The notes beneath the pieces were generated by a model. It did not search any database. It was not told the origin of the DNA and worked only from the letters and a program-made list of their open reading frames with translations. This document shows, piece by piece, positions 1 through 11,929 of a stretch of 64,000 nt of DNA. Each line of letters begins with the position of its first letter. Position 1 is the first letter of the stretch. The translations under genes and the position numbers were made by a program. Source of the stretch: Chelydra serpentina (Eukaryota; Chordata; Testudines; Chelydridae); assembly GCA_037349315.1 (NCBI GenBank), contig JBAIAC010000007.1, forward strand, positions 52,353,001 through 52,417,000, in the 5' to 3' direction.

Positions 1-1785
1 AATAGCTTTAATAAAAATGTTATATCTCCCTACTTGGGGGCTTTAACTTTAATAGAAGCCTCTGACTTAATAGGTATCTTACATATTTGAAACATCCTCC
101 TTCCCCTTCGTGACCCAGCCCTTCCCTCCAAAAATAATGTGCTAGGAAGATGAAGGAACTCTGTCTAGTCTCCCCATCCAGACCCTCATGGCTACTGCAA
201 AGAGGGGCTGTGTGGGCAAGAGCTGGTCTTCATTATTCTTCCACATTCCCCAACTTTGATTTGCTTTTACTCCTCAAATACCATTGCTTTTCTCTGCTAC
301 TCATATCTTTTCACAGCAGCAGTAGGAAATTGACATGATTCTTGAGTTTCTGGGCTGCCTGTAGGTTCTTGACTAGAACTAGACCCAGTAGTCGGCATAG
401 GGAGATTCCACAACTACTAAAATTTGCATCCACTCTGTCTTCATATCGCCTACATTATTTCCTTAGCAAAGCATGCCACCGCGTTCTCAGGTCCATCAAC
501 TGTCAGTACCTTCAGCTCCTAGAAACTCTCAGTTAGTTTTTCTGTGGTCAGACAGGGAGTTGCTAGTGTTTCCTGGAGCCACTCTGGCTTTGCTCCACCT
601 GGCAGCTCACTCCGCTTCAGACATCCTTCACTGATCCTCTCTCCAGTTAGTCTTAACAAATCGTCAAAGAACGAGAGACCAAGTACAAACTACAGTCTGG
701 GCTCCTTTTAAGCTAGCAGATTTTAGCTGTTTTTATTTTTGCCCCCGAGGGTCTGTCTTGGTGATCTTGCATTGATGCCCTTAATGCTTTGGGGAAACTT
801 TCTTTCCACATCATGTACTGCAGACTTTCCACCTCAACGTGTTCTGTGTCTTAGTTCATTTTGGTCATGATACCCTCTATTATTCAGTCAGCACTCTCAA
901 GATTTAACAACTAGACACTCAGATCTAACATTGCATTTGTCCTTTCCTGCAGTTGGTATGGCTTAGTTTTTTCTTTTGGGTGGTTCTTTTTCAGGGTGTC
1001 TTCCTCTTCCTTGATGCCTGAGAAAGAGAGAGCCCAGTGAATTCTTTAAGAGTTGATGTGGCCATAAAATGTCCTTCACAGATGAATACAATTGCTATAT
1101 TTTGTTCTTGGGGCTCTGATAATGTGCTCGCACGTCAGATCTGCTTTGCGATGTTGCCCAGGGCTGTCCGGCTTCAAGGGGCATACCTGAAGGTTCCCTT
1201 AAGGCTCCCTCATGATGTTTCCATAAATCCTGCCTATGATTCGGAACGATTTCCGTTAACAGGCCTGAGTCATGTCCCTTTGTTGGGCATCTGAATTTGA
1301 CATTAGCACCACTCCCCAATGAGCACAAATCCAGTTATCCACAAGGATCACCAGATACGCTTCATCGGTTGTTTCATGGTGAGTTGTGTTGATGTCAAAT
1401 TTTGAAGTCTTTCCTTGATGAGGCATCGCCTCTGCAGAAGCTCTGAAGGTATGAGGAGCCAAGAGTCTCTAAATAATCCTGTATGTGTGTATAGATGCAG
1501 CATTATTTGTGGAACCTTGATTTATTTATTTATTTTTAATGATGGTGTATGTTGACTGACGGCCTACCGTTTTCAGTTTCATGTCTCAGTTTGCTTTGAA
1601 ATTGACATTTTGACATGATGCAACTGTCCCAGTCCCAATGCAGGTTGGAGCTCTTGCATCTTGGCCATAGAGGACCTTGCCTTTTCTGGGTTCTTATGGA
1701 AGCCAGCTATGACAGTAGTCCCTGTCGTGGAATCCTTAAGGACTAAGATATTGGACCGTGATCTCCCCATGAATAACATAGCTAT
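1..1785. other. Unrecognised intronic or flanking sequence
   Basis: No gene or repeat family is recognised here. Short open frames exist on both strands but lack convincing protein character. The minus-strand stretch at about 1579-1790 begins LVLKDSTTGTTVIAGFHKNP and is cut by the LTR at 1786, so it could be a decayed exon or processed pseudogene; I could not name a parent gene. Confidence 0.4.
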
Positions 1786-2444
1786 TGTGACAGACCCAGA
1801 CAAGTGGGGTACAGAAGTCTGATAGAAGGCAAATATACTGGCCACTGGATGAATAGTTTTCTGTTCCCTGAGTGACCAGAGCAGGGGCTGCACTAGAACA
1901 AGCAGGAACTTTCTGGAACCAATTTAAGGCAGGCAGGCTAATTAGGACACCTGGAGCCAATTAAGAACCTGCTAGAATCAATTAAGACAGACAGGCTAAT
2001 CAGGGTACCTGGGTTTAAAAAGGAGCTCCCTTCAGTTTGTGGTGTGGCGTGGCATGCGAGGAGCTGGGAGCAAGAGGCACACAAGGAGTTGAGTAGGAGA
2101 AGAGTTGAAGGACTGAGAAGTACAAGCATCAGCAGACCATCAGGAGGAAGGTCCTGCAGTAAGCATAAAGAAGGTGTTGGGCGGAGGCTGTGGGGAAGTA
2201 GCCCAGGGAGTTGTAGCTGTCACGCAGCTGTTACAGGAAACCCTATAGACCACTGCAATCCACAGGGCCCTGGGCTGGAACCCGGAGTAGAGGGCGGGCC
2301 TGGGTTCCCCCCAAACCTTCCAACTCCTGATCAGACACAGGAGGAATTTGACTGTGGGTTCTACCAGAGAGGAAGATCTCTGAGGCGATCAAAATCCGCC
2401 AATAAGCGCAGGACTCACCAAGGTAGAGGAGGAACTTTGTCACA
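1786..2444 (+). mobile_element. Solo LTR of a retrotransposon or endogenous retrovirus
   Basis: The 659-bp block opens TGTGACAGACCCAG and closes TTTGTCACA, so its ends form a short TGTGACA/TGTCACA inverted repeat typical of LTRs. It is flanked on both sides by CTAT (1782-1785 and 2445-2448), a likely 4-bp target duplication. A TATA-like TTTAAAAAG lies at 2014, followed by CT-rich sequence, which gives + orientation. No internal gag-pol sequence is seen on either side, so this is a solo LTR left by recombination. The sequence resembles an abundant turtle LTR from memory; the superfamily (Gypsy or ERV) is not resolved. Confidence 0.7.
2014..2021 (+). promoter_or_regulatory. TATA-like box of the solo LTR
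   Basis: TTTAAAAA sits about 230 bp inside the LTR and is followed by GGAGCTCCC. Its position fits the LTR core promoter (end of U3). Activity is inferred only. Confidence 0.35.
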
Positions 2445-2448
2445 CTAT

Positions 2449-3474
2449 GTTCTGGCATCCTTTTGCTGACTATCAGATAATGTGGAAGACACCTTTCTCA
2501 TCATTCCAGATGGAATAATACCACAATTTAAAACTAATTCTGGTGTAAGACCTTTATATCACACCTATGCATATGTTCCCAGGCATATCACATGTGGAAG
2601 TGATGTCTGTGTGATTAAATTTGTCACATAACTACAGTTTATCATGCACTTGTAGCTGCTTCACTAATCCATCTCCCTTGGGATTTAACATTCCAAACCC
2701 CTGAGCTGCTTCAAATAGATACCATCTTGTCAGTTATCAACCTGCAAGGGAGAAACAGTTCCCTTTGGTCCCTACAGATGTAGAATTCCCTCCAAATAGC
2801 CCCTGCTTGAGCCTCAGGCCAGCAATATTCAGCACTGCATCAGTGATGGCTTTCTAGATATAAAATCATAATTTAAAGTCAGATGTTTCATGCCCTTGTT
2901 AGAGAATCTAGAAACAGGAACTTTGTACCATTGGAAAGTAGAGTCCCTGCACTTCCCATTGGGGCCTCTCACCGAAGGGCCAGAGATATTGGACATTAAA
3001 ACATGAAACTTATGTACAGAAAAGTGATTGTATCTGACTTTTAGAGGTTTTATGGTTCCTTCTGAGCTCTATACAGTTGTATTCATGGTAACAAAGGCAC
3101 CTGGTTTTGCAGGCAGAGGGAAAACATAATCCACTAAAAATTTCGGTGTTCTTAAAATGGTTCTTTTGTAATGTGTGGCATATACATACATACATACCAC
3201 TTGATAGCATGGTAAAGGTTTTACCAGCACCTGTTGACCTGCAGGATTAATTTGTGGCACTGCTACTAAGAAGAAATGCTGCTATCCCGAAATCATGAAA
3301 ATAACCCTTTTACTATTCCACACCATGATCTCTTCCAAACCAAAATTTTAAAATTGTTAAGGTTGCTAAGTGCAATTCCAAAGACGACATACCAGTGAAC
3401 ACATCTTAAAAACAAACAAAAAAGACATCTAAGCTAAGCTTACATAAATTTTGACACCAACTTTAAGTCTCCGG
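2449..3474. other. Unrecognised non-coding sequence
   Basis: No coding exon or repeat family is recognised. A short CATA microsatellite-like run lies near 3183-3197. Confidence 0.4.
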
Positions 3475-4942
3475 TGTGACCTGTGGTGCCTAGGCAGCTA
3501 GGCAGCCCTCACTGGTAATGCCAACGTCAGGGCAGGCTGCAAAAGGTAGAGCAGATACTCCCAAGACTGGTGGGTAACACTGAAGTTAAACTCCCCAACC
3601 AGTCACAAACTGTGCTGCTGATCCCCGACACTGGTTATCAAGAAGCAAAAAGAAATCACACAGCCCTTTATTGCATTACAGTTCTCTGGCTCCCAGGTAG
3701 CACCTACGTCCAGTACAGTGAGAACTAAAGTTATTTAAAAAACTCTGCTCACATAGACAACATGTTCTTCTGACCCCAAAGGGTCAGCCACATTTCCAGG
3801 TCAGTATAGGTTTGGATCTTACCCAAAATACTACTCTGCCAGCCAATCCTTTAGTGTCTAAAACTAAAGGTTTATTATAAAGAAACAAAGAACAAGAAGA
3901 GAAATGGTAAAACAATCACATACATACAAAGACTAGAAAGTCCATCAGGTTCCTAGCAGTATTGGTGAGTTTGCTGGCTTGAAAGTCCCTCTGGAACACA
4001 TCCACAGCTTGGATAGGTCATTCAGTCCTTTGTTCAGAGCTTCGTTTGTAGGAAGGTTACTCCAGAGGTTAGAACAGGGGTTTCAAACAGGCGGCCCGCG
4101 GGCCACATGCGGCCTGCGGAGTTATTTCCTGCAGCCCGCCATAGGCGCCGACTCCACTGGCAGCCAAGCTCCAAACATTACTGAGTGTTTATATTTTATT
4201 AAAACCCCTCTTTGCATTGCAGTTTTAAAAAAGTTAATGCATTGACTTTTAATAAAATACCATATTACTCTTCATTTTTTACTATACTTTTGTATAATTG
4301 TATGAAAAGGGTTCAGTGATGTGGCCCTCAGGCCAATTTACTAGTTCTCATGTGGCCCTCCTGGTGATTTGAGTTGGATCCTTGGGTTAGAAGCAGAACT
4401 GAAGACAAAAAGCAGAAGATGGAGTTGCCTTCTATATTCTTTGCCATGCAGCTTGATTTCCTTTGTTCCAAAACCAAGCTGCCCAGCACATGTCCTGGAA
4501 GCCGTAGAGTTCTGTCCATAGGTATCCCCTGCATGCCTTGTTGAGTCATAAGGTGTATCCCTTGCCTTCTCTCAATGGGTCAGTTGTATAGCTGGTGTCC
4601 CTTGATTGGCATTAGCACTGCTTGACAGCCCATCTGTCTGGGGATGTCACCCAGATGCACAGCACAAGTTTGGAACTACAGACATACCATACATACACAA
4701 CTTAAAATACAAAGGTGATACAAACTCATAAACGGGTTTATCATACTTGGCAAATTATAAAATGTTTGCAGATACCTTACATGGCATATCTGGCATAACC
4801 CATTGCAATTTTACAATATTGGTATTCATGATATCCTAAAGTGTCCCTCAAATTCCATACAGCATCACACCCAGTCATGCGTGTGCACGTACACCATTGA
4901 ACAGAAATCCTCAGTGAGCAACTCCTCAAAAAAACTGTAACA
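3475..4942 (-). mobile_element. ERV-like LTR, minus strand, interrupted by a hAT element
   Basis: On the minus strand the block begins TGTTACAG (plus-strand end near 4942) and ends GGTCACA (3475-3481), consistent with TG...CA LTR ends. The interior matches, from memory, a common turtle/crocodilian ERV LTR, for example CCAAAGGGTCAGCCACATTT and the CTCAATGGGTCAGTTG segment. It is split by a 310-bp hAT insertion at 4075-4384, so the LTR is the older element. I found no clear target duplication, and both limits are approximate. No internal retroviral gene accompanies it. Confidence 0.55.
4075..4384. mobile_element. Non-autonomous hAT element nested in the LTR
   Basis: The element starts CAGGGGTTTCAAAC and is flanked by a perfect 8-bp duplication GGTTAGAA (4067-4074 and 4385-4392), the hAT hallmark length. 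The right terminus, read inward, is CAAGGATCCAAC, a diverged inverted repeat. At 310 bp it has no room for a transposase. The left part is rich in GGCCCGCGGGCC-type sequence. Confidence 0.8.
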
Positions 4943-5184
4943 CTCACCCTTTAAGAGAACTCGCAATAATTAGCCTAAAGGAACAAAAACATTGATCCCA
5001 TGGCTTTCACTCAGAACTATACAAGAATATTTATACCATATTTTATTCAGGGATTTTTTTTTAAAGAAGTCTGGCCTATTTTCCAACCATAAAGGACCAA
5101 CAAAATCAAGAAACACTTTGATTAGATTCAGATAGTCAGAATTGTTGTATTGAAAATGTCTTGAAACATCTTCAGAAAAAATCA

Positions 5185-6067
5185 ACTCTAATTTTTTAAA
5201 TTTAGATTAAATATTTTTTTTAAAAAGCCTCAATTTCAAATTGAGAAACCTATATTGAGGCCTAAACTTACTCTAACTTACTAAAATCATTAAAAAAAAA
5301 ATTCAAGCAGTATGTTTGCTGAATTAAAAAAAAGTCAAACCACTGAACTGCTGGAAGTACTAGCTAAGCCCCTTGATCTGGAGTCTGAACTGCTAAACTA
5401 GCTTTTGACAGCAGTAGCCCCTTCCAATCTCTGGATAAAAACTAAGCGGGAGGATGAAATCAACTGGTTCTAAAAACAAACTTGAAGGACATGGTGACCA
5501 GATGCAATCAGTTAAATTCACTAAATACAGATAGGACACACTATCTATTATTAATAATAAATCAGTTCTATTTAAAAACAAAATGTGTTTTGCTGAACTT
5601 TTCTTATAAATTAGCCCCTTTAAGATCGCACTTTAAAATTGTTTATTAAATAAAACTTTGGGCATTTTTAATTGAACTCAGTTTTAATTAAAATGCAGCT
5701 TGACACACAAATGAGTTTTAAAAAAATATCACTTCCTAAATAGAAAATTGTGAATGATGCATTTCTTAACAATAAACAATTGTAAAAAAAAGTTTTACTA
5801 AATGTAAATTAAGCTATTTTAATTGCTTAAATGTGTGTAGATGTGTATTTTCCTGGTTAGTAAAAAGAACCAAATTCAATGTAAGGGTTTATATTTAGTT
5901 GGAAATCAGTTTGTTTTAATGTTTGCCAACCAATGAGAATAATCTTTTCTGTAGGAAAATAACTAGAGTACAAATGCAAAATTGGATAAAATTGATTTAA
6001 ATCAAGGTTTATTGCGTGCAGATTAAAATCTGATTTAAAGCACTTTGATTTAAAGCAATCCACCCTG
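5185..6067 (+). mobile_element. AT-rich hAT-family remnant, copy A
   Basis: The right end reads GCAATCCACCCTG, the reverse complement of the CAGGGTGGAT terminus seen in sister copies. The interior shares long stretches with the copies at 25296-26386 (+), 16138-18075 (+) and 13150-15590 (-), including ACTGAACTGCTGGAAGTACT near 5342. That segment corresponds to the C-terminal part of a hAT transposase. Numerous stops and A/T runs show it is dead. The left boundary is uncertain and probably truncated. Confidence 0.6.
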
Positions 6068-8734
6068 TGAGCACCCATCACCATTATAAATAAGTACATC
6101 CAAATTGCAGTCTTTTCTTAATGATTAAATTCCATGCAACAGTAATTATATGGATATAGATGAAATATAATCCCAAACCACATCACCCAACACTGTCCCT
6201 TATATTTTAAAAGGGGTGTGTGTTGCAATGAATGATCCAGAACTAATTAATATATGTATAGTCAAATACCTTTTAGCTATACAGTTAGATATACAAGAGT
6301 CAGATCCCAGTCTCCATGGAAGCTAGATTGGTTCCTCAAAGAGTAACACAGATGCAGGAACAGAGTTAAGGTTGTTGGGTGCTGGTATTGAGACTTTCAA
6401 GCAATTTGGACACCAACAAACAGACTTTCATAATTGTTAATGTTTTAACAAGAGTTATAGTTTGCCTACTATAGAATTGAACTTTTCTGTTTTGGAATTT
6501 TCTCCTCTCTTTTTTGTAAATCTGATATTATACGGTGCCAGTCATTTCATCAGAAAAAATGGACTTTCCACTCTGCTCCCTGGGTTTGGGGCAGGCGGTG
6601 GAGCCATGGCCCAAAAGGAGACTTGGCTTCCCAGCCCGCCTACCTCTCCAGCACCAAACATTTGGAGTGATCATGCCCTGGCTCCAACCACCAGCCAGCC
6701 TCCCTCTGCCTATCCACTCTCCTCTTATGCCAAGGTCTTCAGGGAAATCCCACTCCACTGGACCACATGTTGTTCTCCAGAGCAGGACTCCTCTTAATCA
6801 GGCTTTAGCAGGTCTGCCAGCTGCCAAAGGTGCCAGCATCTGCATGGCAAAACTTGGAGCCTCCTATTTTCCCTGTAGACCCCTGCTCATGCTCTGTTCC
6901 TCCCAACCTCACCAGTTTTACTCCCTAACTCCTAGTATTTCTGGAATGCTGTTAAGTGCTTAGCACTTAAATGTTTAAGTGCTAATTGCTTAGTAATGAA
7001 AAAATTAATCACCAGGCAATTAACTGTAATCACTCAAGCTGGTGGAGGTCCTCTAATCTGATGAAGACTGTTAACTTTTGTTTCAAAACTAAAATTCTAG
7101 TGGCTGGTCTAATCACAAGTGGCTGAATTTTAGAGTTTATAGCATGTCCTGTTGTCAAATTGGAGGTGGCCATAAAAATCAAAACAATGTCGTGCTTTCT
7201 GGCTAACCAGATGATGGATCTTTACCCACCATCTCCCTTGGTGGGCATCTGTTTAATAAGTTACCATTTCTTTTCATAACTTGAACTATGCTTTATTAGA
7301 GCATTCAGACCAAACAGTACTGATGCCAATTTAGGAATTAAAAAGTATATTCTATTAAGAAACACAGAATGAGAAGTAGTGAGATATTGCACTAGCTTTT
7401 GTGCTAATTTTTGACTGACTAGTGTGTGAAAACAGCTAGAGTTGTGCAATTCTGTGAGGAACTTCTTCTCGCCTACATTACGCACACTTTAAACAAATTG
7501 TGTATATACATCAAAAAGCAGGAATGTTTGTTAAAACAAGGCTTGCAGTGGAATTAGCAAGGCAGTTTTGCCTACAGTGACTATTGAACTGCTGCAATAA
7601 TCTGTGTATATACATATGAATATGTACACATGTGTAGATAATCTATAGAAATTGGAACATCCTTTGGTATTTTAGTCTTAAAATATAGTATTTAACCACT
7701 TTTATTCATCTTTATATCTAATGTGAATGGGGAGTGTTAGCCTCTTGCAGAAATGTAGCCTTTGGCTGGCAGGGTCTAGGAACTGAGGTGATGGTAGCTG
7801 GTGGCAAGAACTGTTGCAGTGTGGTGTACAGGACTATGGTAACTACTTAATGGGTCCCCAAAACCATGATCTAGGGATGTTCTACCCGGTTTCATTTGAG
7901 ACCCAGCATGAGAAGCCTGTGCTAAAATACCTCAGAAAAAATTATCTTCCATTATTTTTTGCATTTCTCTTGGCATGTGGATTGAAAATCCAGTTGTCAG
8001 TTTGTTTTGTTTCAGGTCACCTTTACTTTCAGGAGTTCAGAGCTGCTGCTTGAGTTACATTCTACCTTCTACGTTTGCATGTTTGGTTAAACTGTTCCTG
8101 TGGAATTTTTTAAAAAAAGATGGCAGCCCTTCTATTGATATTTTTTAATTTAAGTTCTATAAAAGCTTTTTTGAATAATGTAAATTCTGGGCTGGAATTG
8201 AGATGATGGGCTCTTAAAAGTGCAGAGTTATTCAGGAGACAGATGAAAAGGTGTGCTGATTTTCTTTAATTTTTGGGCAGTGGTAAACATGTTGTTTCAG
8301 GGTGATTTGGGTGATGGAGAGAAAAGAATAGAAAAAAGTAATATTGACTGTCTTCTTGAGCAATAGCTGTTACTTTGCTCATGAAAGAGAACAGTTACCT
8401 GGACTTGTGAAAAATGTATTTTGAAATCCCACAGATGATGTCATTCTGTTGCCTCATAGACCAGTCGCTGTTTCAAATACAGATAAGGATTTTTGGCTGA
8501 AAATATTGTTCCATTAATTAGGAAACCACAGGGTGATTATGCCTACTGAGTACAGCTGGATGAAATTTTTTGGATGAATAGTTGATTTGTCAAAAAATGC
8601 AGTTTGGGGGTTAACTGAAATTATTTGCAAATTTGACACAAATTGACCAAACAGTCGCAACCAAAAAATATTTTTTTGGACTAAATCCCCAAAAGAACTC
8701 AAGTGCTATTCACAAAACCACTGGAGGGAGGCAG
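6068..8734. other. Unrecognised intronic sequence
   Basis: No exon or known repeat is recognised. The 6530-6900 stretch is CT-rich and open in two frames, but splice-site, codon and homology support is lacking. A small palindrome cluster lies at 6952-6985, and an AT-rich alternating tract at about 7600-7635. Confidence 0.4.
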
Positions 8735-9015
8735 TAGCAGTGCTGCCTTCCTTATACCTGTGGCTAGATTACTTGGCTAGGATGTGGGAAATTCAGGTTC
8801 AAGTTCCCGTTCTGCCTAATTCAGAGCACGGATTCGAAGTTGGCGCTCTCACAATGTGGATGAGTGCTCTGGGCTATTCTGGAGAGGGTCTCTCTCAATT
8901 TCTCCTTCTGAAACTGTTCCACTTTGTATACATAAATATTAATCCCAGTAGCAATTGGAACCCAGGTATGCCCTACCAGGTGAGTGTTCTAATCACGAGG
9001 CTACAGAGTCATTTG
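8735..9015. repeat. tRNA-like interspersed repeat fragment (turtle type)
   Basis: The block contains GTGGGAAATTCAGGTTCAAG and, later, GGAACCCAGGTATGCCC followed by GAGTGTTCTAATCACGAGGC. Both resemble a recurrent turtle repeat in which a box-B-like GGTTCAA motif appears twice in inverted arrangement. The assignment rests on memory, and the limits are approximate. Confidence 0.45.
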
Positions 9016-9644
9016 ACCCAAAACAATATCTTCATCTGGTTTTTGTATTATTAGGAACTGAAAAACTTCTTGGGTCAATCAAAATGGACATTTTAATTTT
9101 TTTCCATTTCAGTTAGTAATTCCATTTCCATTTCATTCCATTTACAGCTCTGTTACTGAGGCTTTTAACTTTGAATATTTTACTAATCTTAAATATCTAG
9201 GTGAATGTTAAGGGAGGTGAATGGTTTTACTAGGAAAAAATAAAAAGGGTAGAGCTGTGGCGAATTTATATCTGAGAACCAGACCCAAATTATTCTCACC
9301 CTTTAAAAAGGTTAGATGAGCATCCTACCCTCTCCTATTCATCCTAATTTCTTCCCTTCTTGGTCATAATGGATCACTTTGTTTACAAACTATAATTTAA
9401 ACTAATTCCTTGCTAAAACATTTCAGATAATTAAACTTCGAAATCTGGTTGTCACTATTCTGTTTACCTGTGCTTTTTTCATCCTGTACAATGAGAATTA
9501 ATGATATTTCACTACTTAGTGCTGCAGTACTCAGGATTCAAACTTTGAGGTAGAATGTTTAAAAATAAACTTAATTTTTTTCAAAAATTGTGGAATTCAT
9601 CTGATTTTATTTTTTAATAAAAGCTTGTTTTTGCAAAATTTAAA
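9016..9644. other. Non-coding sequence with CATTT/CATTC simple repeat
   Basis: A short imperfect run of TTCCATTTCCATTTCATTCC lies at about 9119-9146. Nothing else is recognised. Confidence 0.4.
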
Positions 9645-10379
9645 CTTCTTTGAGTGGTGTCCCTATGAGTGTTCCACTTCAGGTGCGCATACATCTCTCG
9701 AGCCCTTTATCAGAGGTTTCTAGCTAACAGTGCCCATTCAGCCTGTGATGTGCCCTATGCCGCTTTGTGGCAGACACAGAGACTATGTAGGGGTGCACAG
9801 GCGAACCGCCTTCAGTTCCTTCTCTACTTTCTTGGTCAGAGATGGAACACTAGTGTATCTGCCTAGTGTGTACTTTGCCTTTTCGCTTTACCTTTTTTCT
9901 GTCAAAGATAGTTAGCTTAGAGTTGATGTTAGTGTTAGTATAGTTTTTGTTTTTTAGGAAAGAGAACTGTGTTTTTCTTTGTCTTTCCCTTGAGAAAATT
10001 GTCCTCTCCTGGCTGGGTATAACAAGTTCACCAGGCTTCAAACACTGCCTCTTGCTGGGGGCTATACTGGTGTGCAATGGACACTCCAAGTGTGTGTGTC
10101 TGCCTGGGGCCATCCCACATTCCCCCAGAAGTGCTCCCAGAAGTGCTCCTTTTGTTTATCCCTTTGGGAATCTGCCCTTGTGCAGGGAGGACTTTGCAGC
10201 TCATTGAAGATGATGGAACCAACCCTGTGTTGTCCGTTCTCTCCCCCCCCCCCCCCCCCCCCGCAATGGCAATATTGAGACCATGGTCTGCCCATGGACA
10301 GTTCAAGAGACCAATGGTACATCCATTAGGGATGTCAGGTTTTGACATCCTCCCTCTAATCTTCATGGCAGGAGGAGAT

Positions 10380-11560
10380 GTTTGAGGAGCTGGAGGCTTG
10401 GGCAGATGAGTGTCTCCCAATGAGACAGTTATGCCTCTCCCTCCTTCTGTTGCTGATGACTTCAGATAATTCCAGGACCTCATTAGAAGGGTAGCTTACA
10501 CTCTGCAGATCCCTCTGGAGGAGGTCAAAGATGAAGCTGCTAGGCAGGTTTCAGAGTAGCAGCCGTGTTAGTCTGTATCCGTAAAAAGTCTCTAAGGTGC
10601 CACAAGTACTCCTGTTCTTTTTATAGAGATTTTGCAGTTGGCAACATGCTCCAGAGTGGTGCTACTTTTAATGAGGCTCTCCTGGATCCAGTTAAGATGG
10701 GAAGGCATACGCCAGCCACTATTCCACCAATGTGCAAAAAAGGCAGACAAGAAGTACTACAGGCCCCCTAAGGATTCCAGCTCTATATGTTCCCATCACC
10801 CACCTAATTCCCTCATGGCAGATGCTGGGAATGAATGGGGGAGGCAGCATTTTTCAAGACTACCCCTGATGACAAGGATCAAAAGCAACTGGATCTTTTT
10901 GGAGGAAAGTCTTACTCATACACAACCCTGCAGTTTCGGATTGCAAACTATCAGGTGGTCATGGCCAAATATAACTTCATTAATTACAACAAGCTTGTGC
11001 TCTTTATTGAGCAACTGCCACATGACTGCAGGGAATAATTCCAGTGTATTGTTGCAGAGGGTTAGCAATTGGCCAGAATGGCTCTATAAGCCCAGGTACT
11101 GACTTTTCAATGTGACGGGGGGTGTTTGGCCCCTGGCTCTGCCCCAGGCGCTGCCCCCCAGTCCTGGAGCACCCAAGGAGTCGGCGCCTATGTTTACAAG
11201 CATTCCTTGACACTGCTGCCAGATGTATCTTCGTGGTGGTAGTTATGCACAGGGTGTCATGGCTTCAGCTTTTAGGGTTTCCTAGAGAAGTTCAAAACAC
11301 TGTGGAGGACCTCCCTTTTGTTGGTCATATTCACTTTTTGGAGACTGTGAATGACTCCCTGTAGACACTGAAGGACTCTTTGGGCATTTACATAACTACA
11401 AGCAAGAAAAATTTCAATAGGTTAGACTGCCCAGAGATCATGCCCTGCTCAGGTCTCAGGGTCCCAGAGACCTGCAGAACTCCCAGAAAAAGAGAGAGGC
11501 TTCAGAGGAAGAGGCTTACCCAAGTACCCTCCATGACCACCCAGGCATTATCTAAACAGC
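10380..11560 (+). pseudogene. DIRS gag-like ORF1 remnant
   Basis: Translated pieces in more than one frame resemble the DIRS ORF1 product: a helical segment ending LQIPLEEVKDEAARQ (about 10460-10550), then LLDPVKMGRHTPATIPPMCK (about 10678-10737), then FRIANYQVVMAKYNFINYNK (about 10933-10992). The segments are separated by stops, at least one frameshift and the nested SINE fragment. ORF1 proteins of this group are thought to bind the element RNA; that role is family knowledge, not visible here. Confidence 0.6.
10552..10630. repeat. SINE fragment with internal inversion, nested in the DIRS gag
   Basis: The first half is TTTCAGAGTAGCAGCCGTGT continuing to about 10588, the usual 5' part of an abundant turtle SINE-like repeat. 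It is followed directly by TCTCTAAGGTGCCACAAGTA, which is the reverse complement of the segment that normally continues it. The copy is therefore a head-to-head junction rather than a straight truncation. It interrupts the gag-like frame. No target duplication is obvious. Confidence 0.65.
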
Positions 11561-11929
11561 AATTTTGATGGGTTGATCGAGGGTTCGAATCCTCCTGTGA
11601 TTTTACAGTTCCATCCTTTAGTTTAGCCCACCTCCCTCCCTTTGGGGGACCACCTTGTCAACATCCACCTTGCCAACATCCAGCTTGGGAGTGGATCACC
11701 TTGGACCAATGGGTCTTGGAGTTCATAACATTGGGCTAGACCATCCTGTTTTTGGCATTCTCTCCCCCCCCCCCCTTCCCCCATCCCTCTTCAGGGACCC
11801 CCTCACAAGCTTCTACTAAGACAAGAGATGGACTTCGTTCTCTTGGTAGGAGCAATAGACCCAATCCTTTCCCCTTAGAGAGGCAGGGGTTCTACTCAAA
11901 ATACTTCCTAGTACTAATAAAGGACTGAG

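Noticed and set aside
2044..2469. 141-residue open frame on the plus strand
   Set aside because: It lies almost entirely inside the solo LTR and has no recognisable domain.
6528..6963. Overlapping open frames of 76-142 codons
   Set aside because: No splice or homology support; the stretch is CT-rich and open by composition.
10028..10483. 151-residue minus-strand frame and overlapping plus-strand frames
   Set aside because: They overlap the DIRS gag-like region and a run of 20 C (10243-10262); they are shadows of the retrotransposon.
11570..11610. Box-B-like GGTTCGAATCC suggesting a tRNA gene
   Set aside because: There is no matching A box or cloverleaf, and the sequence lies between the gag-like and RT regions of the DIRS element.
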